In this document: piece by piece, positions 23,094-30,556 of the stretch
How the letters are laid out: every line of letters begins with the position of its first letter
Position numbering within the stretch: the stretch's first letter is position 1
NCBI GenBank assembly: GCA_031178105.1
Contig: JAPSJX010000007.1
Span: 1 to 45,869, forward strand
Length of the DNA: 45,869 bases
Direction: 5' to 3'
From: Agrococcus sp.
Lineage (GTDB): Bacteria > Actinomycetota > Actinomycetes > Actinomycetales > Microbacteriaceae
Translations under genes and position numbers: made by a program
The notes under the pieces: generated by a model
What the model saw: the letters and a program-made list of their open reading frames with translations, nothing else
Told to the model about the DNA's origin: nothing
Database searches by the model: none

Positions 23094-23099
23094 AGCCTA
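23094..23099 (-). promoter_or_regulatory. -10 box, leaderless promoter of hydrolase pair
   Basis: Minus-strand TAGGCT (23099-23094), 6 nt (CGGGGG), ATG at 23087. Confidence 0.65.
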
Positions 23100-23127
23100 C
23101 GTCGCGGCGCCTGCGAGCATCCTCGGC

Positions 23128-24396
23128 TCACGCTGTCGCATCGGGCAGCTCGCGGAGCGCCCAGAACGGGCCGACGACCACGAACAGCGCGGAGAGCACC
23201 TGTCCGGCGGCGCCGATCCACATGGTCGGCACGACGCCGAGCCAGGTGCCGAGGCCGCCCGCGGCGAGCGCCGCGAGCGGCATGACGCCCCAGACGCAGA
23301 AGCGGATGGAGGCGTTCATGCGCCCGAGCAGCCGCGAGGGCGTGATGCGCTGCCGGAACGTGACCTGCGTGATGTTGTAGAGCAGCACGGTGAAGCTGGC
23401 CACGAAGCCCTGCGCGACGAGCAGCGGGAACGCCACCGCCGGCATCGCGGCCGCGAGCGGCAGGAAGCACGCGACGACGCTGAACGCGATCGCGCTCACC
23501 GGGATCGCGCGTGCCTCGCCGATCCACCGCACGATGTGCGGCGTCGCGACGGCGCCCGCGAGGCCCCCGACGGCACCGAGCGAGAAGATCACGCCCATCG
23601 CGGCCGGGCTGAACCCGAGCTCGCGCAGCAGGAAGATCGGCAGCAGCGTGAACGACAGGGTGCTCGAGAAGTTGGAGACGCCGGTCGTCGTGACGATGCG
23701 CCGCAGCAGCGGGTTGCCGAAGACCCACCGGAGCCCCTCGCCGATCTCCTGCAGGATCGGCGCACGGTCGTCGGCGGCGCGCGGCTGCTCGTGGTCGCGC
23801 GTGAGCAGCAGCGCCACGAAGGATGCGAGGTAGGTGCCCACCGTGGCGAGGATCGCGAACGGCGCGGAGACGAGCGCGATGAGCCAGGCGCCGAGCGCGG
23901 GGCCGCCGATGTTCGCGAGCTCGTAGGTGGCCTGCAGCTTGCCGTTCGCCTCCGCGATCTGCGACGGCCGCACGAGCGACGGGATGATGCTCTGGTACGA
24001 GACGTCGAAGAAGACGGTGGCGACGCCGACCAGGAGCGCGACGGCGAAGAGGTGCCACATCTCGAGCAGCCCGGCCCACCACAGGAGCGGCACGGCGGCG
24101 AGGGCGACCGCGCGCACCGCATCCGCCCAGATCATCACGCGGCGCTTGCGCATGCGGTCGATCCAGGCGCCGGCGGGCAGGCCCACCACGAGGAACGCGG
24201 CGACGCCGGCGGCGTTCAGGAACCCCACCTCGAGCTCGCTCGCCCCGAGCAGCAGCACCGCGAGCACGGGGATGGCGAGCTCGGTGACCTGCGAGCCGAG
24301 CTGCGCGAGCGACTGGCCGCTCCAGAGGGTGAGGAAGTTGCCGTCGCGCCAGAGCGAGCGTGCGGCACGCTCGTCGACGGCTTCCGATCGAGACAT
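23128..24396 (-). CDS. MFS transporter, drug-efflux-like
   Basis: A 422-aa major facilitator protein with about 12 helices, similar to the enterobactin exporter/macrolide-efflux (EntS/MefA) group. The loop 2-3 signature is GLPAGAWIDRMRKRRVMIWAD (in part), and the opening LWRDGNFLTLWSGQSLAQLGSQ is typical of the group. It would export a small toxic compound by proton antiport. It is divergent from an HTH regulator with a palindrome in between, so substrate-induced derepression is likely (inference). The ATG at 24396 is 7 nt after a -10 CACACT with a perfect -35 TTGACA at 17 bp. Confidence 0.85.
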   Translation of the reverse strand: MSRSEAVDERAARSLWRDGNFLTLWSGQSLAQLGSQVTELAIPVLAVLLLGASELEVGFLNAAGVAAFLVVGLPAGAWIDRMRKRRVMIWADAVRAVALAAVPLLWWAGLLEMWHLFAVALLVGVATVFFDVSYQSIIPSLVRPSQIAEANGKLQATYELANIGGPALGAWLIALVSAPFAILATVGTYLASFVALLLTRDHEQPRAADDRAPILQEIGEGLRWVFGNPLLRRIVTTTGVSNFSSTLSFTLLPIFLLRELGFSPAAMGVIFSLGAVGGLAGAVATPHIVRWIGEARAIPVSAIAFSVVACFLPLAAAMPAVAFPLLVAQGFVASFTVLLYNITQVTFRQRITPSRLLGRMNASIRFCVWGVMPLAALAAGGLGTWLGVVPTMWIGAAGQVLSALFVVVGPFWALRELPDATA

Positions 24397-24403
24397 GTCG
24401 ATC

Positions 24404-24447
24404 AGTGTGCGCGCTCGATTGAGGGTTGTCAATCGCTCGCGTAGGGT
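24404..24447. promoter_or_regulatory. divergent promoters with likely repressor operator (MFS / HTH)
   Basis: CGATTGA (24416-24422) and TCAATCG (24429-24435) form a 7-bp inverted repeat with a 6-bp spacer. The minus-strand promoter TTGACA (24432-24427) N17 CACACT (24409-24404) has its -35 inside the palindrome. The plus-strand -10 TAGGGT (24442-24447), 6 nt before the HTH ATG, lies just beside it. A bound HTH protein would block both. Confidence 0.6.
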
Positions 24448-24453
24448 GGCGGC

Positions 24454-25011
24454 ATGGGCGACGACCGGACCGAGCTGCGGGACGAGGATCCGGACGCGCG
24501 GGCGCAGGCGATGGCGCGCGCGCTCAGCTCGCCGCTGCGGCTGCGGGTGCTCCGCCTCTGCGCGTTCGAGTCGCGCACGAACAAGGAGCTCGCCGAGCTG
24601 CTCGGCGTGAACCCGGGCACGATGCTCCATCACGTGCGCACGCTCGTGCAGACCGGCTTCCTCGCTGCGGAGGCGGAGCGCGCCGGCGCGGGCGGTGCCC
24701 GGGAGGTGCCCTACCGCGCGACCGGGCTGTCGTGGCGCACGTCGGTGCCGGAGGGCTCCCCCGTGCTCGTGGAGACCTTCCTGCAGCAGATCGAGGGCCT
24801 GGCGCCCGACCAGCTCGACGCCACATGGATGGGCCTCAAGCTCGACGACGCGCACCGCGAGGAGTTCGAGCGCCGCCTCTTCGAGCTGCTCGACGAGTTC
24901 AAGGAGCGCGGGCCCGACCCCGACGGCACGACGCTCGGCTTCTTCGCCGCGCTCTACGCCGACCGCAACCCGCCGTCCGCCAGGGACCCGGGCGCCGCCG
25001 CGGTGGGATGA
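24454..25011 (+). CDS. ArsR-like winged helix-turn-helix regulator
   Basis: A 185-aa regulator with an ArsR-type winged helix at about residues 18-90: RALSSPLRLRVLRLCAFESR, then the recognition helix NKELAELLGVNPGTMLHHVRTL and a wing. The C-terminal half (LVETFLQQIEGL...REEFERRLFELLDEF) is helical and may bind a ligand or dimerise. It probably represses the divergent MFS gene and itself through the palindrome at 24416-24435. Leaderless ATG. It may also be co-transcribed with the aminopeptidase gene that begins 8 bp after its stop. Confidence 0.85.
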   Translation: MGDDRTELRDEDPDARAQAMARALSSPLRLRVLRLCAFESRTNKELAELLGVNPGTMLHHVRTLVQTGFLAAEAERAGAGGAREVPYRATGLSWRTSVPEGSPVLVETFLQQIEGLAPDQLDATWMGLKLDDAHREEFERRLFELLDEFKERGPDPDGTTLGFFAALYADRNPPSARDPGAAAVG

Positions 25012-25019
25012 TGGCGAGC

Positions 25020-26504
25020 ATGAGCGACTCGACGGCGCAGGGCACGACCGCGCAGGGCACGACGGCGCAGGGCACGACGAACCGATCGACGACGCCGACG
25101 TCGTCGGCCTTCACCGAGCACATCCAGTCCGGCTGGGCCGAGCGCGAGGCGACGACGCCCGCGCCCCGTGCCGCCGCGGCGCCAGCGGCCGAGCGCCGCG
25201 CGCGACTCTCCGCGATGCACCCGGGCGTCCGGCTCGTCGTCCCCGCCGGCTCGCTCAAGGTGCGCTCGAACGACACCGACTACCCGTTCCGCGCGCACGC
25301 CGACTTCACCTACCTCACGGGCTGGGGATCGGATGCCGAGCCCGACTCGGTGCTCGTGCTCGAGCCCGTGCGCGCCGACGACGGCGGCGGCCACGAGGCG
25401 ACGCTCTACTTCCGCGGGCCGGCCGGCCGCGGCACGACCGAGTTCTACGCCAATCCCGCGATCGGCGAGTTCTGGGTCGGTCCACGGCCGTCGCTCGCGC
25501 ATGTCGCCGCCGACCTCGGTGTCGCGACCGCCGACCTCGCCGACCTCGACGCGGCGCTCGCCGCCGACGGCCCGGCCCTCGTGGTGAGCGGCGCGGACCC
25601 GCTCGTCGAGGCGCGCGTGCAGGGCGCGAACCCCGATGGCGACGTCCTCGCCCGCGACCTGAGCGAGCTGCGACTCGTGAAGGACGCGTGGGAGATCGCC
25701 GAGGTGCAGGCCGCGGTCGATGCGACCGCTCGCGGCTTCGACGACGTCATCGCCGACCTGGCCGCGGCCACGCGCCACGAGCGCGGGGAGCGCGTCGTCG
25801 AGGGAGCCTTCCATCGCCGCGCCCGGCTGGACGGCAACGCCGTCGGCTACGACACGATCGCCGCCTCCGGGCACCATGCCTGCTACCTGCACTGGACGCG
25901 CAACGACGGCCAGGTGCGCGAGGGCGACCTGATCCTGCTCGACGCCGGTGTGGAGGTGGACAGCCTCTACACCGCCGACATCACCCGCACGCTGCCCATC
26001 TCCGGCTCGTTCACGGAGGTGCAGCGGCGCGTGTACGACGCCGTCGTCGAGGCGGCCGACGCGGCCTTCGCGGTCGTGCGCCCCGGCATCGTCTTCAAGG
26101 AGGTGCACGCCGCCGCGATGGAGGTCATCGCGCGGCGCACCGCCGAGTGGGGGCTGCTGCCCATCACGGCCGAGCAGTCGCTCGAGCCGGACCAGCAGCT
26201 GCACCGCCGCTGGATGGTGCACGGCACGAGCCACCACCTCGGCCTCGACGTGCACGACTGCGCGGCCGCGCGGCGCGACTTCTACCACGACGGGGTCGTC
26301 CGGGAGGGGATGGTCTTCACGATCGAGCCGGGCCTGTACTTCCAGGCCGACGACCTCACCGTCCCCGAGGAGCTGCGCGGCATCGGCATCCGGATCGAGG
26401 ACGACATCGTCGTCACCGCCGACGGCGCGCGCAACCTCTCGAGCGCGATCCCCCGCACCGCCGACCAGGTGGAGGCGTGGATGCGCGAGGTGCGCGCGCG
26501 CTGA
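25020..26504 (+). CDS. pepP: Xaa-Pro aminopeptidase (aminopeptidase P)
   Basis: A 494-aa cytoplasmic M24 metallopeptidase that removes the N-terminal residue before proline. It has an N-terminal creatinase-like domain (YPFRAHADFTYLTGW) and the C-terminal pita-bread fold with the dimetal ligands visible: LDAGVEVDSLYTADITR (two Asp), HGTSHHLGLDVHD (His), FTIEPGLYF (Glu) and GIRIEDDIVV (Glu). The N terminus carries three TAQGT repeats and a Thr/Ser-rich stretch absent from most homologues. The start is taken at the ATG of MSDSTAQG (25020); ATGs at 25008 and 25011 overlap the previous stop and are possible. Confidence 0.9.
   Translation: MSDSTAQGTTAQGTTAQGTTNRSTTPTSSAFTEHIQSGWAEREATTPAPRAAAAPAAERRARLSAMHPGVRLVVPAGSLKVRSNDTDYPFRAHADFTYLTGWGSDAEPDSVLVLEPVRADDGGGHEATLYFRGPAGRGTTEFYANPAIGEFWVGPRPSLAHVAADLGVATADLADLDAALAADGPALVVSGADPLVEARVQGANPDGDVLARDLSELRLVKDAWEIAEVQAAVDATARGFDDVIADLAAATRHERGERVVEGAFHRRARLDGNAVGYDTIAASGHHACYLHWTRNDGQVREGDLILLDAGVEVDSLYTADITRTLPISGSFTEVQRRVYDAVVEAADAAFAVVRPGIVFKEVHAAAMEVIARRTAEWGLLPITAEQSLEPDQQLHRRWMVHGTSHHLGLDVHDCAAARRDFYHDGVVREGMVFTIEPGLYFQADDLTVPEELRGIGIRIEDDIVVTADGARNLSSAIPRTADQVEAWMREVRAR
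25032..25076. repeat. 15-bp tandem repeat, 3 copies
   Basis: Units at 25032-25046, 25047-25061 and 25062-25076 differ at one base. They encode TAQGT three times near the start of the aminopeptidase; the frame is kept if the copy number changes. Confidence 0.9.
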
Positions 26505-26516
26505 CGCGGGCGGTGC

Positions 26517-27173
26517 TCAGCCCGCGACGAGCGTGATCGCGATCACGAGCATGACGGCCGCGATGCCGCCGTCGAGGATGCGCCACGCGCGCTCGGTGCG
26601 CAGCAGCGGCGCGAGGAAGCGGGCGCCGTAGCCGAAGCCGACGAACCACAGCGTGCTCGCGGCGATGCCGCCGGCGAGGAACCACCACCGGGCGTCCCCG
26701 TGGGTGGCGGCGACCGAGCCGAGCACGACGGTCGTCTCGACGAGCGCGTGCGGGTTGAGCCAGGTGACGGCGAGGATCGTCGCGAGCGTCGCGAGCCGAC
26801 CGCTGCGGGTGCGCGTGGCGACCGCGCCGGCTCCGGCGACCGGCTGCGCGTCCGCGTCGGGTGCGGCCTCGAGCGACCCGCCTCCCCGCCACGCGCGCCG
26901 GGCGCTCAGCACGGCGAAGCCGACGATGAACGCGGCCCCCGCCCAGCGGGCGACCGTCTCGAGCCACGGGTGGCTCGTCACGAGCGTCGCGACGCCGGCG
27001 ACGCCGATCGCCTGCAGGATCGCGTCGCTCACGACGCACACGGCCACGACGAGCCCGACGTGCTCTCGCCGGAGCCCCTGCCGCAGCACGATCGCGTTCT
27101 GCGCGCCGATCGACAGGATCAGGCCCAGGCAGAGCCCGAACCCCGACAGCAGCGCGACGATCCCCTGGTCCAT
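26517..27173 (-). CDS. lysE: LysE/ArgO-type amino acid exporter
   Basis: A 218-aa membrane protein with about six helices, a typical LysE length. The family start GLCLGLILSIGAQNAIVLRQGLRR is clear, as is TWLNPHALVETTVVLGS after the central loop, which is Arg/Gly/Ala-rich. It exports lysine and/or arginine. It is divergent from a LysG/ArgP-type gene with 85 bp in between, the classical arrangement in Corynebacterium. ATG is 6 nt after a -10 TAGCGT, so the mRNA is probably leaderless. Confidence 0.9.
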   Translation of the reverse strand: MDQGIVALLSGFGLCLGLILSIGAQNAIVLRQGLRREHVGLVVAVCVVSDAILQAIGVAGVATLVTSHPWLETVARWAGAAFIVGFAVLSARRAWRGGGSLEAAPDADAQPVAGAGAVATRTRSGRLATLATILAVTWLNPHALVETTVVLGSVAATHGDARWWFLAGGIAASTLWFVGFGYGARFLAPLLRTERAWRILDGGIAAVMLVIAITLVAG

Positions 27174-27179
27174 GCTCCG

Positions 27180-27252
27180 ACGCTACGGCCTCGCGACAGA
27201 TGCAGTCCAGCGCATGATCCTGCGGCATCGTAAGCAGCGCTTCATCTAGGCT
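27180..27252. promoter_or_regulatory. divergent lysE-lysG promoter region
   Basis: Minus-strand TAGCGT (27185-27180) with 6 nt to the lysE ATG; plus-strand TAGGCT (27247-27252) with 6 nt to the lysG ATG. The stretch between holds GATGCAG (27199 area) and CTGCGGCATC with loose dyad symmetry, a possible LysG site; I cannot define it further. Confidence 0.55.
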
Positions 27253-27258
27253 GGGAGC

Positions 27259-28140
27259 ATGGACCTGCCGCTCGACCAGCTCCGCACGCTCGCCGCCGTC
27301 GTCGACGCGGGCACGCTCGAGCGGGCGGCGGTGCAGCTCGGCGTGACGCCGAGCGCGGTGAGCCAGCGCATCCGCGCCGTCGAGCAGCGCGTCGGGCGGG
27401 TGGTGCTGCAGCGCACGAAGCCGGTGCGCGCGACGGAGGCGGGCGAGGCACTCGTGCGGCTCGCCCGTCAGCTGGCGCTCCTCGAGCACGACGCGCGGAT
27501 CGCGCTCGGCGACGACTCCCCCGCGCAGCGCGTGCCGCTCGCCGTCAACGCCGACTCGCTCATCACCTGGTTCCTGCCGGCGCTGACCGCGGTGACCGCC
27601 GAGCGGGACGTGACCTTCGACATCCATCGGGAGGACCAGGAGCGCACGGCGCAGCTGCTCGAGGCGGGCACCGTGATGGGCGCCGTCACCTCGCAGCGCG
27701 CGCCGGTCGCCGGCTGCGTCGCGTCGCCGCTCGGGCGGATGCGCTACGTGCCGATCGCCGCACGCGCGTTCGCGGCGCGGTGGTTCCCGGACGGGCTCTC
27801 GCGAGCGGCGCTCGAGGCCGCGCCGATCGTCGACTTCGACCGCCACGACACCCTGCAGTCCCGCTTCGCGCACCGGCACGGCGCACGGGCGGATGCGCCG
27901 CGGCACGTGATCTCCGCGTCCGCGGAGTTCGCGGAGGCGGTGCGGATGGGGCTCGGCTGGGGCATGCTGCTGCCCGGCCAGTTCGAGGCCGGGCTCGCCG
28001 ACGCGTCGCTCGTGCAGCTCGCCGACGACGGCGTCGAGGTGCCGCTGTGGTGGCAGCGCTGGAACCTGTCGTCGCCGCTGCTCGACCTCGTGACGGACGC
28101 CGTGCAGGCGGCAGCGCGCTCATCGCGCGCGCTCGCCTGA
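27259..28140 (+). CDS. lysG: LysG/ArgP-type LysR family activator
   Basis: A 293-aa LysR-type regulator: N-terminal winged HTH (LDQLRTLAAVVDAGTLERAA, VTPSAVSQRIRAVEQRVGRVV) and a periplasmic-binding-like effector domain from about residue 90. ArgP/LysG-specific features are the absence of a long linker, VNADSLITWFLPAL and FDRHDTLQSRF. It senses lysine, arginine or histidine and activates the divergent lysE gene. Leaderless ATG. Confidence 0.88.
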   Translation: MDLPLDQLRTLAAVVDAGTLERAAVQLGVTPSAVSQRIRAVEQRVGRVVLQRTKPVRATEAGEALVRLARQLALLEHDARIALGDDSPAQRVPLAVNADSLITWFLPALTAVTAERDVTFDIHREDQERTAQLLEAGTVMGAVTSQRAPVAGCVASPLGRMRYVPIAARAFAARWFPDGLSRAALEAAPIVDFDRHDTLQSRFAHRHGARADAPRHVISASAEFAEAVRMGLGWGMLLPGQFEAGLADASLVQLADDGVEVPLWWQRWNLSSPLLDLVTDAVQAAARSSRALA

Positions 28141-28143
28141 TCG

Positions 28144-28194
28144 TCGGCCGAGCGGGCCGGTCAGCCGAGCGGGCGCGTCAGCCGAGCGGCGGCG
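28144..28194. repeat. 17-bp tandem repeat, 3 imperfect copies
   Basis: Units at 28144-28160, 28161-28177 and 28178-28194 share TC(A/G)GCCGAGCGG. They fill the gap between the convergent lysG and stress-protein genes, and the last copy starts with the stop codon of the latter. The period is not a multiple of three. Confidence 0.75.
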
Positions 28195-28714
28195 CGGGCG
28201 GCTGCTGCTGCGCGTCCTGCGGCTCGGCCGGTGCGGCCACGGCGCCACCGGTGCGCTGGCCGATGATGTGCATCGCCTTGCCGGCGGTCTCCTGCGGGGC
28301 GATCACGTCGTAGCGGGCGGCGAGCACCTGCTGGACCGACGCGAAGTCGCGCTTGCGCCGGATCATGGCGTGCGAGGTGACCCCGAGCAGGATGCCGAAC
28401 GCGAGGCCCAGCAGCGGGAAGAGCAGCAGCGAGGCCATCGCCTCCGGCACGAGGAGCAGGTAGACGAGGCCGATGAAGGCGCCGAACCCGAGCCCGCGCA
28501 TCGCGCCCTGCAGCGCGACCTTGCCCCACGTCAGCCTGCCGACGATGCGCTCCACGAGCTTGAGGTCGTTGCCGATGATCGCGAGGCCCTTGACCTCGGC
28601 CTCGGCGCCCGAGACCTTCGCGACCGCGGCCTGCGCCTGGTCGTAGGTCTCGTAGGAGGCCACCACGACCCCGCGCGGCAGATGCTGGTCGCCGGTCGCG
28701 GATCGCTGGAACAT
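28178..28714 (-). CDS. general stress protein 17M-like membrane-associated protein
   Basis: A 178-aa protein with an N-terminal YflT/GsiB-type alpha/beta domain (GVVVASYETYDQAQAAVAKV, KGLAIIGNDLKLVERIVGRL) and two glycine-rich helices in the middle (about residues 75-115) that look like a hairpin membrane insertion. The C terminus is Gln/Pro-rich. Proteins of this type are stress-induced in other Gram-positives; molecular role unknown. The start is the ATG at 28714, 5 nt after GGAGAGG; the in-frame GTG two codons upstream is too close to that site. Confidence 0.75.
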   Translation of the reverse strand: MFQRSATGDQHLPRGVVVASYETYDQAQAAVAKVSGAEAEVKGLAIIGNDLKLVERIVGRLTWGKVALQGAMRGLGFGAFIGLVYLLLVPEAMASLLLFPLLGLAFGILLGVTSHAMIRRKRDFASVQQVLAARYDVIAPQETAGKAMHIIGQRTGGAVAAPAEPQDAQQQPPAPPLG

Positions 28715-28802
28715 GCTCACCTCTCCAGTGTCCCACGCGCATCCGATCGAGTCGGGGGGCTTTCGCTCTCGGCGTCACACGTCGGCCGATGGTGCTGCGC
28801 GG

Positions 28803-28808
28803 TACGTT
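28803..28808 (+). promoter_or_regulatory. -10 box, leaderless promoter of MgtE_N/CBS gene
   Basis: TACGTT, 7 nt (GGACGCC), ATG at 28816. It would drive the MgtE_N/CBS, DUF1003 and mrp genes. Confidence 0.6.
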
Positions 28809-28815
28809 GGACGCC

Positions 28816-30045
28816 ATGAGCGCTCCCACCGTCTTCGTCGCGCGCCTCGCCGGCGCAGGCGTGTTCGATCCCGCGGGAGAGCGGATCGGCAAGGTGCGCG
28901 ACGTCGTCACCGTGCCGCGCGCGGCGGCCTCCCCGCGGGTCGTCGGGCTCGTCGTGGAGGACCGCGGCCGCACGCGCGTGTTCCTGTCGATCGGCCGCGT
29001 GCTGTCCATCGGCGGCGGGCAGCTCATCGCCTCCGCGATCAGCGATCGGCGCTTCCGGCAGCGGGGTGGAGAGCGACTGCTGCTCGCCGACGTCCTCGGC
29101 CGCACCGTCACCCTGCGCGACGGCTCGACCGCCGTGCTCGAGGACCTCTCGATCGCCGAGCGGGGCCCGGGCGAGTGGGAGGTCGACGAGCTCTTCCTGC
29201 GGAAGCCCAAGGTCGGCCCGTTCGGCAAGGGACCGACGACGCTCGCCCGCTGGGGCGACGTGCAGCACGCGCCCGACGCCGAGCACGACACCGATCACCT
29301 GCTCGCCTCGCTCGAGGAGCTGCCGGCCGCCGACGCGGCGTCCGCGATGCTCGACCTGCCCGAGCAGCGCATGATGGAGGTCGCCGAGGACCTCTCCGAC
29401 GACCGGCTCGCCGACATCCTCGAGGAGATGAACGAGGATCGGCAGGTCCAGATCCTCAACGGCCTCGAGGACATCCGCGCCGCCGACGTGCTCGACCAGA
29501 TGGAGCCGGACGACGCGGCGGACCTCGTCGCGCACATGACGACCGAGCGCGCCGAGACGCTGCTCGAGCTCATGGACCCGGATGAGGCCGAGGACGTGCG
29601 CATGCTGCTCGCGTTCGGCGCCGACACCGCCGGCGGCCTCATGACGACCGAGCCGATCATCCTCGCCTCGGACGGGACCGTCGCCGAGGCGCTCGCCCTC
29701 ATGCGCCGCCACGAGGTGGCCCCGGCCCTCGCCGCGGCGATCTGCGTGACGCTGCCGCCGTACGAGGCGCCGACCGGGCGCTACCTCGGCATGGTGCACT
29801 TCCAGCGGCTGCTGCGCTACCCGCCGAACGAGCGCGTGGGCACGCTGCTCGACGACCAGATCGAGCCGGTGCTGACGAGCGACACGGCCGCCGAGGTCAC
29901 CCGCCAGATGGCCGCCTACAACCTCGTCTCGGTGCCGGTCGTCGACACCGCCGGGCGGCTCGTCGGCGTCGTCACGATCGACGACGTGCTCGACCACCTG
30001 CTGCCGGCGGACTGGCGCGCGCAGGAGGAGCCGCAGCGTGGCTGA
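28816..30045 (+). CDS. PRC-barrel / MgtE_N / CBS protein without a channel domain
   Basis: A 409-aa soluble protein. Order: N-terminal PRC-barrel-like part (about 5-150, FDPAGERIGKVRDVV), a MgtE N-terminal helical domain (about 165-265, many acidic LSDDRLADILEEM-type repeats) and a CBS pair (about 270-400, MTTEPIILASDGTVAEAL and SVPVVDTAGRLVGVVTIDDVL). In MgtE these last two parts sense Mg2+, but the transmembrane channel domain is absent here. M. tuberculosis Rv1232c is similar. It overlaps the DUF1003 membrane protein gene by 8 bp, suggesting the two form one complex (inference). Confidence 0.88.
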   Translation: MSAPTVFVARLAGAGVFDPAGERIGKVRDVVTVPRAAASPRVVGLVVEDRGRTRVFLSIGRVLSIGGGQLIASAISDRRFRQRGGERLLLADVLGRTVTLRDGSTAVLEDLSIAERGPGEWEVDELFLRKPKVGPFGKGPTTLARWGDVQHAPDAEHDTDHLLASLEELPAADAASAMLDLPEQRMMEVAEDLSDDRLADILEEMNEDRQVQILNGLEDIRAADVLDQMEPDDAADLVAHMTTERAETLLELMDPDEAEDVRMLLAFGADTAGGLMTTEPIILASDGTVAEALALMRRHEVAPALAAAICVTLPPYEAPTGRYLGMVHFQRLLRYPPNERVGTLLDDQIEPVLTSDTAAEVTRQMAAYNLVSVPVVDTAGRLVGVVTIDDVLDHLLPADWRAQEEPQRG

Positions 30046-30535
30046 GCGCGAGGAGCAGTTCTCGCGACCGAAGGCTCGGCGCCGCTTCGCGATGCCGAGG
30101 CCGCAGTCGAAGGACCGCTTCGGCCGCTTCACCGAGTCGTTCGCGCGCGGCATGGGCACGCCCGCGTTCCTCATCGGGATGACCATCTTCGTCACGTTCT
30201 GGCTCGGCTACAACTCGCTCGCGGCACCCGCGGCGCAGTTCGACCCGCAGGACCAGGGGTTCCCGCTGCTCACGCTCGTGCTGAGCCTGCAGGCGTCCTA
30301 TGCCGCACCGCTGCTGCTGCTCGCGCAGAACCGCCAGGACGACCGCGACCGCGTGCAGATCGAGCAGGACCGGCTCCGCGCCGAGCGCAACCTGAACGAC
30401 ACCGAGTACCTCGCGCGCGAGGTCGTCGCGCTCCGCATGGCCATGCGCGACATGGCGACGCGCGAGTTCATCCGTGCGGAGCTCAAGGCGTTCGTCGACG
30501 ACCTCGACGAGCGCCGCGACCGCGACCCGCAGTGA
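30038..30535 (+). CDS. DUF1003 membrane protein
   Basis: A 165-aa protein with two membrane helices (about residues 42-60, FLIGMTIFVTFWLGYN, and 78-96, LTLVLSLQASYAAPLLLLA) followed by the conserved NRQDDRDR motif and a C-terminal coiled coil to the end. This is the DUF1003 signature. It starts with a GTG inside the last codons of the MgtE_N/CBS gene. Function unknown; the coupling suggests it is the membrane partner of that sensor. Confidence 0.88.
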   Translation: MAEREEQFSRPKARRRFAMPRPQSKDRFGRFTESFARGMGTPAFLIGMTIFVTFWLGYNSLAAPAAQFDPQDQGFPLLTLVLSLQASYAAPLLLLAQNRQDDRDRVQIEQDRLRAERNLNDTEYLAREVVALRMAMRDMATREFIRAELKAFVDDLDERRDRDPQ

Positions 30536-30556
30536 CCGCGCAGTGACCGACCCCCG

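Noticed and set aside
28144-28194. 17-bp repeats as regulatory iterons or an origin
   Set aside because: Three imperfect GC-rich units in a convergent gap, with no AT-rich element or replication gene nearby.
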